Below are positions 1 to 5,407 of a stretch of 9,245 nt of DNA, piece by piece. The stretch is from Vicinamibacteria bacterium (GTDB taxonomy: Bacteria > Acidobacteriota > Vicinamibacteria > Vicinamibacterales > UBA2999): assembly GCA_025924295.1 (NCBI GenBank), contig JAICEG010000196.1, positions 1-9,245 of the forward strand, in the 5' to 3' direction. The notes under the pieces are model-generated. The model was not told the origin of the DNA. It saw only the letters and a program-made list of their open reading frames with translations, and searched no databases. A program made the position numbers and the translations under genes. The number at the start of each line of letters is the position of its first letter. Within the stretch, counting starts at the first letter, position 1.

Positions 1-1054
1 AGCCGCCCATGGCATTGAGCATCGCCGTGACGCAGGAGCCGATGTCGCCGACCACGGGCGCGGTGATCTCGACGTTGGAGTCCATTTCCTTCGGCTCGAT
101 GTCGATCTGGATGAACTTCTTCGATCCCGGCTCACCCCAGGTCTTGCCCTTGCCGTGCGACAAGAGCCAGTTGAGGCGAGCGCCAATCAGCATGACGACG
201 TCTGCGTCTTTGAGCACTGTCGAGCGCGCCGCGCCGGCGCACTGCGGATGCGTGTCGGGCAGGAGGCCCTTCGCCATGCTCATCGGCAAGAACGGGATGC
301 CGCTCGTCTCGACCAGGCTGCGAATCTGGTCGTCGGCCTGCGCGTATGCCGCGCCTTTCCCGAGAATGATCAGAGGGCGCTTGGCGCTCTTCAGCAGATC
401 GAGCGCACGCGTGACGGCGTCCGGCGCAGGAATCTGGGCCGGCGCCGGATCGATGACCTTGACGAGCGACCTGGTCCCGGCGTCAGAGTCGATGACCTGA
501 GCGAAAAGCTTGCCCGGCAGATCGAGATACACGCCGCCCGGACGACCAGAGACCGCCGCGCGAATCGCGCGCGCCACGCCGATGCCGATATCCGCGGCAT
601 GCAGCACGCGAAACGCCGCCTTGTAGAGAGGTTTGGCGATGGCCAGTTGGTCCATCTCTTCGTAGTCGCCCTGCTGCAGGTCGACGATCTCGCGCTCGGA
701 GGAGCCGCTGACCAGGATCATCGGAAAGCAGTTTGTCGTCGCATTGGCCAGCGCACTCAGACCGTTGAGGAAGCCGGGAGCTGACACGGTGAGGCAAATG
801 CCGGGCTTCCGGGTCAGGAAGCCGGCGATGGCGGCTGCGTTTCCGGCGTTCTGTTCATGCCGGAACGAGATCACTCGCACGCCGGCGGCTTGTGCCTTAC
901 GGCCAAGATCCGTGATCGGGATACCAGGCACACCGTAGATGGTCTCGACGCCATTGAGTCTGAGCGCCTCGATGACGAGGTGCCAGCCGTCGGTCAGTTT
1001 CTGCTCGGCATCGGCTGGTTTGACATCGGCGGTGGCGGCCGCAGTTTCTAACAT
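1..1054 (-). CDS. oxc: Oxalyl-CoA decarboxylase, N-terminal 351 residues (runs off left edge)
   Basis: A thiamine-diphosphate enzyme that converts oxalyl-CoA to formyl-CoA and CO2 in cytoplasmic oxalate catabolism, normally working with formyl-CoA transferase (frc). The start is ATG at 1054-1052, preceded by a strong GGAGGG (1064-1059) four bases upstream. The frame is open to the edge. Residues about 20-190 form the TPP N-terminal (PYR) domain and about 205-345 the central domain; the TPP-binding C-terminal domain lies outside. Visible signatures are YGVPGIPITDL (40-50), FRHEQNAG (64-71) with the catalytic Glu at E67, SGSSEREIVDLQQGDYEEMD (116-135), and RLNWLLSHGKGKTWG (293-307). These match the Oxalobacter formigenes enzyme as I remember it, with a constant offset of 11 residues for Glu56 and Tyr120/Glu121. 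This distinguishes it from acetolactate synthase. Family proteins are about 565 aa, so roughly 60 percent is present and it looks intact. The gene is divergent from a GntR remnant. Confidence 0.95.
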   Translation of the reverse strand, partial: MLETAAATADVKPADAEQKLTDGWHLVIEALRLNGVETIYGVPGIPITDLGRKAQAAGVRVISFRHEQNAGNAAAIAGFLTRKPGICLTVSAPGFLNGLSALANATTNCFPMILVSGSSEREIVDLQQGDYEEMDQLAIAKPLYKAAFRVLHAADIGIGVARAIRAAVSGRPGGVYLDLPGKLFAQVIDSDAGTRSLVKVIDPAPAQIPAPDAVTRALDLLKSAKRPLIILGKGAAYAQADDQIRSLVETSGIPFLPMSMAKGLLPDTHPQCAGAARSTVLKDADVVMLIGARLNWLLSHGKGKTWGEPGSKKFIQIDIEPKEMDSNVEITAPVVGDIGSCVTAMLNAMGG

Positions 1055-1097
1055 GGTGCCCTCCAGAACATTGGCTTTTTGGCGATCAGAGTTGCTT

Positions 1098-1126
1098 ACC
1101 GTACGTGGCATACCAGTCAAAGTCAA
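1098..1126 (-). promoter_or_regulatory. Candidate sigma70-type promoter of oxc
   Basis: On the minus strand TTGACT (1126-1121) is followed after exactly 17 bases by TACGGT (1103-1098). The first is five of six to the -35 consensus, and the second keeps the T, A and final T of the -10. A start near 1091 would give a leader of roughly 37-40 nt with the GGAGGG ribosome site at its end. A second TTGACT (1120-1115) directly abuts the first. The call is by inspection only; no start site is known. Confidence 0.5.
1106..1115. promoter_or_regulatory. Candidate GntR/FadR-type operator within the oxc promoter spacer
   Basis: TGGCATACCA (plus strand) is a palindrome with one mismatched pair and resembles the TGGTATACCA-like operators bound by FadR/FCD-subfamily GntR regulators. 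It lies between the -35 and -10 of the candidate oxc promoter, where a bound protein would block polymerase. The adjacent divergent gene encodes a GntR winged-helix domain, which fits the usual layout of a regulator next to its target. The regulator now looks broken, so the site may be bound by a paralogue or be a relic. Confidence 0.35.
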
Positions 1127-1144
1127 CATGAGGTCGGGCCTTGA

Positions 1145-1405
1145 CTGGACCTGCGGCCCCTCAACGCGAACGTCAGCATTTTCGACCAGGCGCACATGGC
1201 GCTCAAGGGGGCAATTATGGATGCGGACATCTACGGCCACCGACAGGAAATTCGCCTCGACGAACGTCAGCTGAACCTCGCGGTCGGCGTGAGCCGGACG
1301 CCGATCCGCGAGGCGATGACGCTACTAGAGCAGGAAGGCTTCCTGCGCACCGCTCCGCGCCCCGGCATCTTCATCGTCTGGAAAACCAAGAAGGAAATCA
1401 TCGAA
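1145..1405 (+). pseudogene. GntR-family transcriptional regulator, truncated to its DNA-binding domain
   Basis: The readable protein contains ANVSIFDQAHMALKGAIMD, then DERQLNLAVGVSRTPIREAM, TLLEQEGFLRTAPRPGIFIV and KTKKEIIE. This is the complete winged helix-turn-helix of an FCD-type GntR regulator: recognition helix at SRTPIREAM and wing at RPGIFIV. Homology stops at about 1405. The frame continues to a stop at 1565-1567, but the residues after KKEIIE are Ala/Arg/Ser-rich and show nothing of the expected FCD effector-binding domain of about 130 aa. The N-terminus also looks damaged: in-frame TGA at 1142-1144 precedes the homologous stretch with no ATG until 1196, inside the domain, whereas an ATG at 1128 in another frame could be the old start. 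It was probably the regulator of the divergent oxc gene. A short DNA-binding-only protein from ATG 1196 cannot be excluded. Confidence 0.7.
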
Positions 1406-1437
1406 GTCTGCGCGGCGGTGGCGGCGGCACGGCCGGT

Positions 1438-1530
1438 GTGCCGGAGCTTCGTGACCCGACCCCAGAACAACTCGGACGCCACGCCGACGAAATCATGGCT
1501 GGCAAGCTTCGCGTCGTCGTGTCGTCGTAG
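1438..1530 (+). pseudogene. Orphan C-terminal tail of an unrecognised gene
   Basis: In a frame different from the GntR remnant, about 30 residues read as natural protein: PELRDPTPEQLGRHADEIM followed by AGKLRVVVSS and a TAG at 1528-1530. The stop lies 12 bases before the next gene's ATG, with that gene's AGGAG between them, which is how the last codons of an operon gene normally look. Upstream of about 1438 this frame is Arg/Gly low-complexity sequence, so the body of the gene is missing. The likeliest reading is a deletion junction in about 1405-1438 joining the GntR 5' half to the 3' end of another gene. The tail is too short to assign a family. Confidence 0.3.
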
Positions 1531-1542
1531 AGGAGAGCACCG

Positions 1543-2038
1543 ATGCCCGCCAAAGTTCGAACTCTGATCGATGTCCATGAGCAGAACGCGCCCGGCCGGT
1601 TCCAGGACTATGACTGGCAGGTCGTAAGGCCGCAGCTTGATCCGGCGATCACGATCACCGAGACCCTTCTCAGTCAGAAGGCCGCCATTGACGCCGACCC
1701 GCATCTCACCGCGAAGGGCAAGGATGCTGCGCGTGTGAAGGCCGCGAAGGAAGCGTTGGAAGCTCTCGGCAAGTGGCATGTCACGGCTGGCCGGACTAGA
1801 CGCGGACCTCGGAACGCAGCGCGCAGCGTCGGTGCCGACCGGTGATAAGCCGGACCCCGAACGAGTCGAGTTGATGGCCTCGCGACTCCTGCAATTTACG
1901 CCGGATGAAACCCGAGTCTTTTACACCAGCAGCGCGACGACAGACGACGAGCGGTTGGTAATGGAGGCCGCGTCAGCGCTGGTCGGCCGCCTGCCGATGA
2001 AGACGGGCATTGGGCAGGAGATGAGACCCTTGCTCGAC
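1543..2038 (+). pseudogene. Unrecognised helical protein, split by a frameshift near 1777
   Basis: ATG at 1543 is preceded by AGGAG (1531-1535) at 7-base spacing, a good ribosome site. The first part begins MPAKVRTLIDVHEQNAPGRF and contains QLDPAITITETLL and LTAKGKDAARVKAAKEALE, mostly amphipathic helix, up to about residue 79 (KWH). That frame then turns Arg/Gly-rich and stops at 1843-1845. The natural continuation is one frame over, from ATG 1778: SRLAGLDADLGTQRAA, KPDPERVELMASRLLQFTPD, DERLVMEAASALVGRLPMKT and RPLLD at 2038, after which the sequence again looks random to a stop at 2333-2335. The combined product of about 165 aa has even helical character across the break, so one gene with an extra base near 1777-1780 is more likely than two overlapping genes. 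I do not recognise the family. It has the feel of an accessory or phage-associated small protein, but no motif proves that. Confidence 0.5.
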
Positions 2039-2219
2039 CTCCCGTCTGGCGTTAGACACCGTCCCGGTCTAGTCGTCGCGTCTTATTTCGTCCCGTCAGC
2101 GACCGAGTGGTCGCACACCTTCCCGCGAGGTCTCGTCAGTTCGTGGTTGTCGCGCTGTACAGCCGAGCGTTATGGTCGTTCGTTGTCATCACGACTTGAG
2201 GCCGTCAAGGCGAGAACGA

Positions 2220-2570
2220 ATGAACGCCAACGCACCCGCCGCGACGACCGAAACCGCGAAGCCGAAGACGCCGAAGACGACCGCGATCACCCTCACCGCG
2301 AACGGGACGACGATGCGAATCCGCGCACGCCGTAGGCGGGACGGGAGGCCGAGACCTTCGTCACGACGAGAGACGCCTCGAAGAAGACCGAACGCAGAAT
2401 GACTGAGACGCATCCGACGTTCGACGCGGGCCAAGGCGTCGATTGCCGCCAGCGCTGCGAAAGCCGAGAAGCTTGGTTGGACGCGCAAGGTGGTGGGTCG
2501 TGGCTTCATCGCGAAGCCGGATGCCTTCTCGACGTTGCCTGCACCGCCGAAGAAGACGAAGGCGGCATAG
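2220..2570 (+). pseudogene. Small Ala/Lys/Thr-rich protein with two compensating frame breaks
   Basis: From ATG 2220 one frame reads MNANAPAATTETAKPKTPKT and TAITLTANGTTMRIRA to about 2330, then becomes Arg-rich and stops at 2400-2402. From about 2345 the plausible protein lies in another frame (AETFVTTRDASKKTERRM, TETHPTFDA) to about 2430. It then returns to the first frame as AKASIAASAAKAEKLGWTRK, VVGRGFIAKPDAFSTL and PAPPKKTKAA, with TAG at 2568-2570. Pieced together this is about 115 aa with a low-complexity Thr/Pro/Lys head and a basic Ala/Lys tail. No family is recognised. The two breaks have opposite sense, so the reading frame is restored at the end. Either two indels have accumulated or there are assembly errors. 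A shorter product ending at 2402 is possible but would be unusually Arg-rich. Confidence 0.45.
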
Positions 2571-2591
2571 TCGTGACAGCCTGACCGCAGC

Positions 2592-2802
2592 TCAATCACG
2601 AATACCGTGTAGCACGTCACCAATCCTCGAACGGTCCAGACCTGGTGAAAGACTCTGTCGCAAGTAGGGCCGGCCAATGCCACCGTACTCGTTCGCGCCG
2701 AGCATCGAGAAATACCGGTGGCCGTCGGGCGTGTTCCTGCAGCTCCTCATCTGCTCGACGATCACCTCGAGCTGTGCGTTGTTGCGCAGGGCCACGAGGT
2801 TA
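2592..2802 (-). pseudogene. 3' remnant of an unrecognised minus-strand gene, cut by the repeat
   Basis: Reading leftward from about 2802, some 69 residues look like genuine protein: LVALRNNAQLEVIVEQMRSC, RNTPDGHRYFSMLGANEYGG and IGRPYLRQSLSPGLDRSRIG, then DVLHGIRD and TGA at 2594-2592. The open frame extends further upstream to 2927, but from about 2801 that DNA is the left arm of the large inverted repeat and its translation is Arg-rich and repeat-derived. No matching N-terminal part appears on the far side of the repeat, where the next minus-strand gene ends at 3077. The piece is best read as the tail of a gene whose 5' part was lost. I cannot name the family. Confidence 0.4.
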
Positions 2803-3072
2803 CGGAGATTTCGGAGACAACGGTTCGCCACGGAGACGCGGAGACACGGAGTTCGTTCTTCACGGCGGTGGGTCGACGGCCTTCGGCCGTCGACAGGGGC
2901 TCGTGTGAGCCCTAGGCTCACAAGCACCTGGGTGTCCTGAGGTGCTTGTGGACCTTGAGCTCACACGGGCCCCGCCGCGCGTTGCGCGGCCCACCGCCAC
3001 ACTGGACCAGGAAGGCTCTCCCTCTGTGTCTCTGTGCCTCTGTGGCGATCCGTTTCCTTCGTCGTCCTCCGT
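2801..3072. repeat. Large imperfect inverted repeat with period-8 ACGGAGAC arms and side hairpins
   Basis: Two arms of about 130 bases face each other around 2934. From outside in, the left arm has ACGGAG, then AACGGTTCGCCAC, then period-8 units ACGGAGAC, GCGGAGAC, ACGGAG (2830-2851), then GGCGGTGGG, then the central stem. The right arm read on the opposite strand has ACGGAG, AACGGATCGCCAC, ACAGAGGC, ACAGAGAC, ACAGAG (3043-3022), GGCGGTGGG, then the stem. Between the GGCGGTGGG block and the central stem each arm carries its own small hairpin, and these two differ in sequence: GTCGACGGCC-TTC-GGCCGTCGAC (2872-2894) on the left and GCCGCGC-GTT-GCGCGGC (2974-2990) on the right. No coding sequence is credible here. 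The outer end of the right arm lies about 5 bases from the stop codon of the membrane hydrolase gene. CCACGGAGACACGGAG-type sequence is a common intergenic dispersed repeat in environmental genomes, from memory. No transposase or target duplication is visible. Confidence 0.8.
2897..2972. repeat. Central long hairpin of the inverted repeat
   Basis: The 33-base arms 2897-2929 and 2940-2972 are complementary at 28 positions around the 10-base loop GGGTGTCCTG. The innermost 11 base pairs (CACAAGCACCT with AGGTGCTTGTG) are perfect. Within the left arm a competing local hairpin exists: TGTGAGCC (2904-2911), loop CTA, GGCTCACA (2915-2922). No T-run follows the stem, so it is not a canonical intrinsic terminator, though in RNA it could act as a 3'-end barrier for the minus-strand operon ending at 3077. 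Confidence 0.85.
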
Positions 3073-3076
3073 TGCG

Positions 3077-4009
3077 TCAATCAGACGAACTCCCCGCCGA
3101 TGGCACCACCGTCGACGCCGAGAACTGGCCGCCGCGCGCCATGAAGCGCATATCGATCAGGGTGACGAGCGTGCCGCCCTCGGCGGGCTGCAGAGTCCAG
3201 TACGGAAACCGTGACCACACGAGCAGTCCACGGACCTGTGGGTCGGATCGTGCGGCAGCCACTTCCGGAGTGTGGTCATTCTTCGGTACGTGCTCCGGGC
3301 TCAACTCCAGCCGCGATGGCCAGGTGAACGTGCCGCGCTCGTAGTGGTCGCCAGCATCGATGATCACGTCGCGGGTCATCGGCGTCACCAGCCTTGGCCC
3401 GACCATCAGCGCGCGCGGTGGCGCTCCATGCGTATCGGTCCACTGCGCCTCGACAATGCCCCGCGCGACGCGGGCGGAGATCAACATCGCGGCGATGTAG
3501 ATCGATGCGATGACCAACGCATACCGCGCCGAGGACGGCGCGTGTCGGCGGCGTGCCAGCCAGACACCAGTCCCGAGCACGATCCAGAGCCAGGGATCGA
3601 TGATGAACACCGAGTCGCCGTAGAACCAGGTCCAATCGAACGGCGTGAGCAGGCGCACGCCGTAGTTGTTCAGATAGTCGAGAAACACGTGCGAATAGAC
3701 GCCGATGTAGGACAGCAGCAGCGTCCAGCCGGCGCGAAACGGCGGCCCACTGCCGGTGTGGCGCGCCTTGATTCGATTCACCAGCCAGAAAGCGCCGGTC
3801 AACGCAATCGGCAGCGCGACCTGCGCGACGATACCGTGTGTCCATCCGCGCCGGAACGACGCGGCAACCGTGTTGGTGGCGAAGACGAGCACGTCGAGAT
3901 CGGGGATGTTGGCGGAGATCATCAACGCGGCGGCGCCGAATCTCGTTCGTTGCGAGAGGCCCGCGCGACCAAGCGCGGCACCCACCAGGGTGTGACAGAC
4001 GTTATCCAC
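3077..4009 (-). CDS. YdjM/DUF457-type inner-membrane metal-dependent hydrolase
   Basis: A predicted membrane-embedded metal-dependent hydrolase of 310 aa; the substrate is unknown for the family. The likely start is GTG at 4009-4007 (VDNVCHTLVGAALGRAGL), because family members begin with this D-x-x-x-H-x-x-x-G helix. The open frame upstream is Arg/Ser-rich and lies within the preceding gene. Likely metal ligands are H6, D37 and D39 (NIPDLDVL), H58 (RGWTHG) and H107/D111 (YSHVFLDYLNNYG), followed by LLTPFDWTW and a DPW at 138-140. Hydrophobic helices lie near residues 60-80, 95-112, 133-151 and 160-177. The C-terminal part (about 190-310) looks like a soluble domain rich in Thr, Arg and Trp. 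The start overlaps the stop of the AMMECR1-like gene by 8 bases (GTGGATAA), which implies translational coupling as the last gene of a three-gene operon. It resembles Bacillus YfhP more than a nuclease or protease. Confidence 0.85.
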   Translation of the reverse strand: MDNVCHTLVGAALGRAGLSQRTRFGAAALMISANIPDLDVLVFATNTVAASFRRGWTHGIVAQVALPIALTGAFWLVNRIKARHTGSGPPFRAGWTLLLSYIGVYSHVFLDYLNNYGVRLLTPFDWTWFYGDSVFIIDPWLWIVLGTGVWLARRRHAPSSARYALVIASIYIAAMLISARVARGIVEAQWTDTHGAPPRALMVGPRLVTPMTRDVIIDAGDHYERGTFTWPSRLELSPEHVPKNDHTPEVAAARSDPQVRGLLVWSRFPYWTLQPAEGGTLVTLIDMRFMARGGQFSASTVVPSAGSSSD

Positions 4010-4544
4010 GATCAGACTCGCCGAAGACCTGCGCCTCGAAGACGAAGATGCGCGCGCCGTGCCGCCACGCGTCGCTGACAAGCCCCGCCTTGAGGCAGGC
4101 CTGCGCGACGAACGTGTCACGGTCCCAGCCGTGCTCCGTGGCCACCTGAGGCAGGAGGAGGCCACGACGCGATCCCTTTTCGATGATGAGCCCGTGTCGT
4201 CCGATCTCGATCTCGCTGAGCGTCTGTACCTCGCGCTCCGGCGTCAGCACGGAGATCTCGAGGCTGATGTCCCCCAGTTCCTCTGGCCGCACCGGATCGA
4301 ATCGCGGATCCGAGTCGGCCACCTCCTGCGCAAGGTGTGATACCAGATCCGGCAACGGCATGTCGGGGGTGAGCCGTCCGAGGCACCCGCGCAACTCACC
4401 CCTGCACAAGATCGTCACGAAAGCCGCCTGGCAAGCATGGGGACCGGTTGCCGCAGGCGCGGGTGCGTGCTCCCGACGCACGCGCGCTGCGAGAGCAACG
4501 TGTGCAATCCGCAGCAATTGCTGTTGGCTCTCACGCGTCAACAT
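4002..4544 (-). CDS. amrA: AMMECR1-domain protein (AmmeMemoRadiSam system protein A)
   Basis: A cytoplasmic AMMECR1-domain protein of 180 aa, within the normal bacterial range. The diagnostic motif LRGCLGR is at residues 51-57, followed by an acidic stretch with ADSDPRFDPV, the beta-strand segment DISLEISVLTP, and the late motif GLLLPQVATEHGWD. The biochemical role is not settled. The family is found with MEMO-like and radical-SAM proteins and has been suggested to act in a modification pathway. The ATG at 4544 is chosen; a GTG immediately before it (4547) is an equally possible start. The preceding MEMO-like gene stops at 4550, only 2-5 bases away, and no separate ribosome site is evident, so translation is probably coupled. 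The stop TAA (4004-4002) overlaps the GTG of the next gene. The symbol follows common annotation usage. Confidence 0.93.
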   Translation of the reverse strand: MLTRESQQQLLRIAHVALAARVRREHAPAPAATGPHACQAAFVTILCRGELRGCLGRLTPDMPLPDLVSHLAQEVADSDPRFDPVRPEELGDISLEISVLTPEREVQTLSEIEIGRHGLIIEKGSRRGLLLPQVATEHGWDRDTFVAQACLKAGLVSDAWRHGARIFVFEAQVFGESDRG

Positions 4545-4549
4545 CACGG

Positions 4550-5371
4550 CTACCAGATCGCGGCCGCCATGTAGCCGACGACCGACGACTTGTCTCCCGA
4601 GACGTCACCGGAATCGGCGTATCGCAGGACACGTGCGGACGAGGCGCCCAGCCGCGTGGCGGCGTCGAGGACCGACACCATCGGGCCGCCGCCACAGGCA
4701 TGACGGGGCTCGTGCTCGAGGTCGCGCATCAGCCCCTGGCTATCGAGCGCCGCGATACGATCGAGCACCACGCCATCGAGCCGGGCCGCCACCTGAGCGT
4801 CCTCATAGTGCGAGAGATCGCTGCTGGCCACGAGCAGCACGTTCTTCCCACTGGCATCGATGGCCTGTGCGAGCGCTGTACCCAGCGCGAAGGCGGTTGC
4901 GGCCGTCTGGTGTCCCATCACCATTGGAACGATCGTGACGCGTGGCAGCAGATGCGCCAGAAATGGCAGCTGCATCTCGAGGGAGTGCTCGCGCCCATGT
5001 GCGGCGTCCATCTCCACGACGGTGTCAGACGCCGCCCGAATGGCCGCGGCCAGTTCCTCGTCGACTGCGAGCGCGCCGAGCGGCGTTTCCCACTCTCCAT
5101 TGGACCAGATCGACACACCTCTGAACGGGATGAAGTGCGAGGGGCCAACCAGCACGATGACAGTGGCCTGCGACAAACGCGCAGCGTTATAGGCGTACGC
5201 GGCGACCGGACCTGAGTACATGAGACCGGCATGCGGCGCAATGATCGCCCGCGGCGCCATGTTCAATTCCACATCGGCATGCGCCAGGTGGGCATCGAGC
5301 TCCCCGATCAGGCGCGCGGGGTTGTCCGGGTACCACGTGCCCGCCACTGCAGCGCGCCTCACGTGCGCCAT
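4550..5371 (-). CDS. amrB: MEMO-like protein (AmmeMemoRadiSam system protein B)
   Basis: A 273-aa member of the MEMO1 family, related in fold to class III extradiol dioxygenases and LigB-like metal enzymes. The start ATG at 5371-5369 gives MAHVRRAAVAGTWYPDNPAR, the canonical N-terminus (the VAGTWYP motif marks it). A longer open frame upstream runs into gatC on the other strand and is rejected. Putative metal site residues are H47 (APHAGLMYSG), H79 (VGPSHF) and C226 (HACGGGP), equivalent to human MEMO1 His49, His81 and Cys244. EHSLEMQLPF (128-137) and SSDLSHYED (183-191) are also conserved. The bacterial role is unknown. It is first in a minus-strand operon with the AMMECR1-like and membrane hydrolase genes and is divergent from gatC. 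The usual third partner, a radical-SAM enzyme, is not in this window. It may be translated from a leaderless mRNA (see the -10 at 5383-5378). Confidence 0.95.
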   Translation of the reverse strand: MAHVRRAAVAGTWYPDNPARLIGELDAHLAHADVELNMAPRAIIAPHAGLMYSGPVAAYAYNAARLSQATVIVLVGPSHFIPFRGVSIWSNGEWETPLGALAVDEELAAAIRAASDTVVEMDAAHGREHSLEMQLPFLAHLLPRVTIVPMVMGHQTAATAFALGTALAQAIDASGKNVLLVASSDLSHYEDAQVAARLDGVVLDRIAALDSQGLMRDLEHEPRHACGGGPMVSVLDAATRLGASSARVLRYADSGDVSGDKSSVVGYMAAAIW

Positions 5372-5377
5372 GTGCCT

Positions 5378-5383
5378 ATTGTA
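5378..5383 (-). promoter_or_regulatory. Candidate -10 element for the MEMO operon (leaderless)
   Basis: TACAAT on the minus strand differs from TATAAT at one base. It is separated from the ATG at 5371 by only 6 bases, so transcription would begin at or about the A of the start codon. There is no good -35 at 16-18 bases and no Shine-Dalgarno (only AGG close to the ATG), both consistent with a leaderless message. The call is by inspection. Confidence 0.4.
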
Positions 5384-5392
5384 GGTTGATGA

Positions 5393-5401
5393 TGGTACGA
5401 T
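5393..5401 (+). promoter_or_regulatory. Candidate extended -10 for gatCA (leaderless)
   Basis: TGG-TACGAT has a TGn extension followed by a -10 that keeps T, A and final T. It ends 6 bases before the GTG of gatC at 5408, the same geometry as the opposite-strand element. No Shine-Dalgarno precedes the GTG. The two elements lie within a 36-base gap, so the two polymerases would compete for the same DNA. Confidence 0.35.
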
Positions 5402-5407
5402 TCGTTC

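Noticed and set aside
1..1054. Acetolactate synthase or another generic TPP enzyme instead of oxalyl-CoA decarboxylase
   Set aside because: The segments SGSSEREIVDLQQGDYEEMD and RLNWLLSHGKGKTWG are specific to oxalyl-CoA decarboxylases.
1765..1785. Programmed ribosomal frameshift joining the two halves of the unrecognised helical protein
   Set aside because: No X-XXY-YYZ slippery heptamer or following stable stem is apparent, and the adjacent genes are also broken, so ordinary mutation is simpler.
2830..3043. CRISPR-like short repeats (ACGGAGAC/ACAGAGGC units)
   Set aside because: The units are directly tandem with period 8, have no spacers and occur as two facing clusters; no cas gene is present.
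3272..4078. Long plus-strand open frame opposite the membrane hydrolase
   Set aside because: Its translation is Arg/His/Asp-rich without motifs, and the opposite strand carries a recognisable membrane protein family, so it is an antisense shadow in GC-rich DNA.
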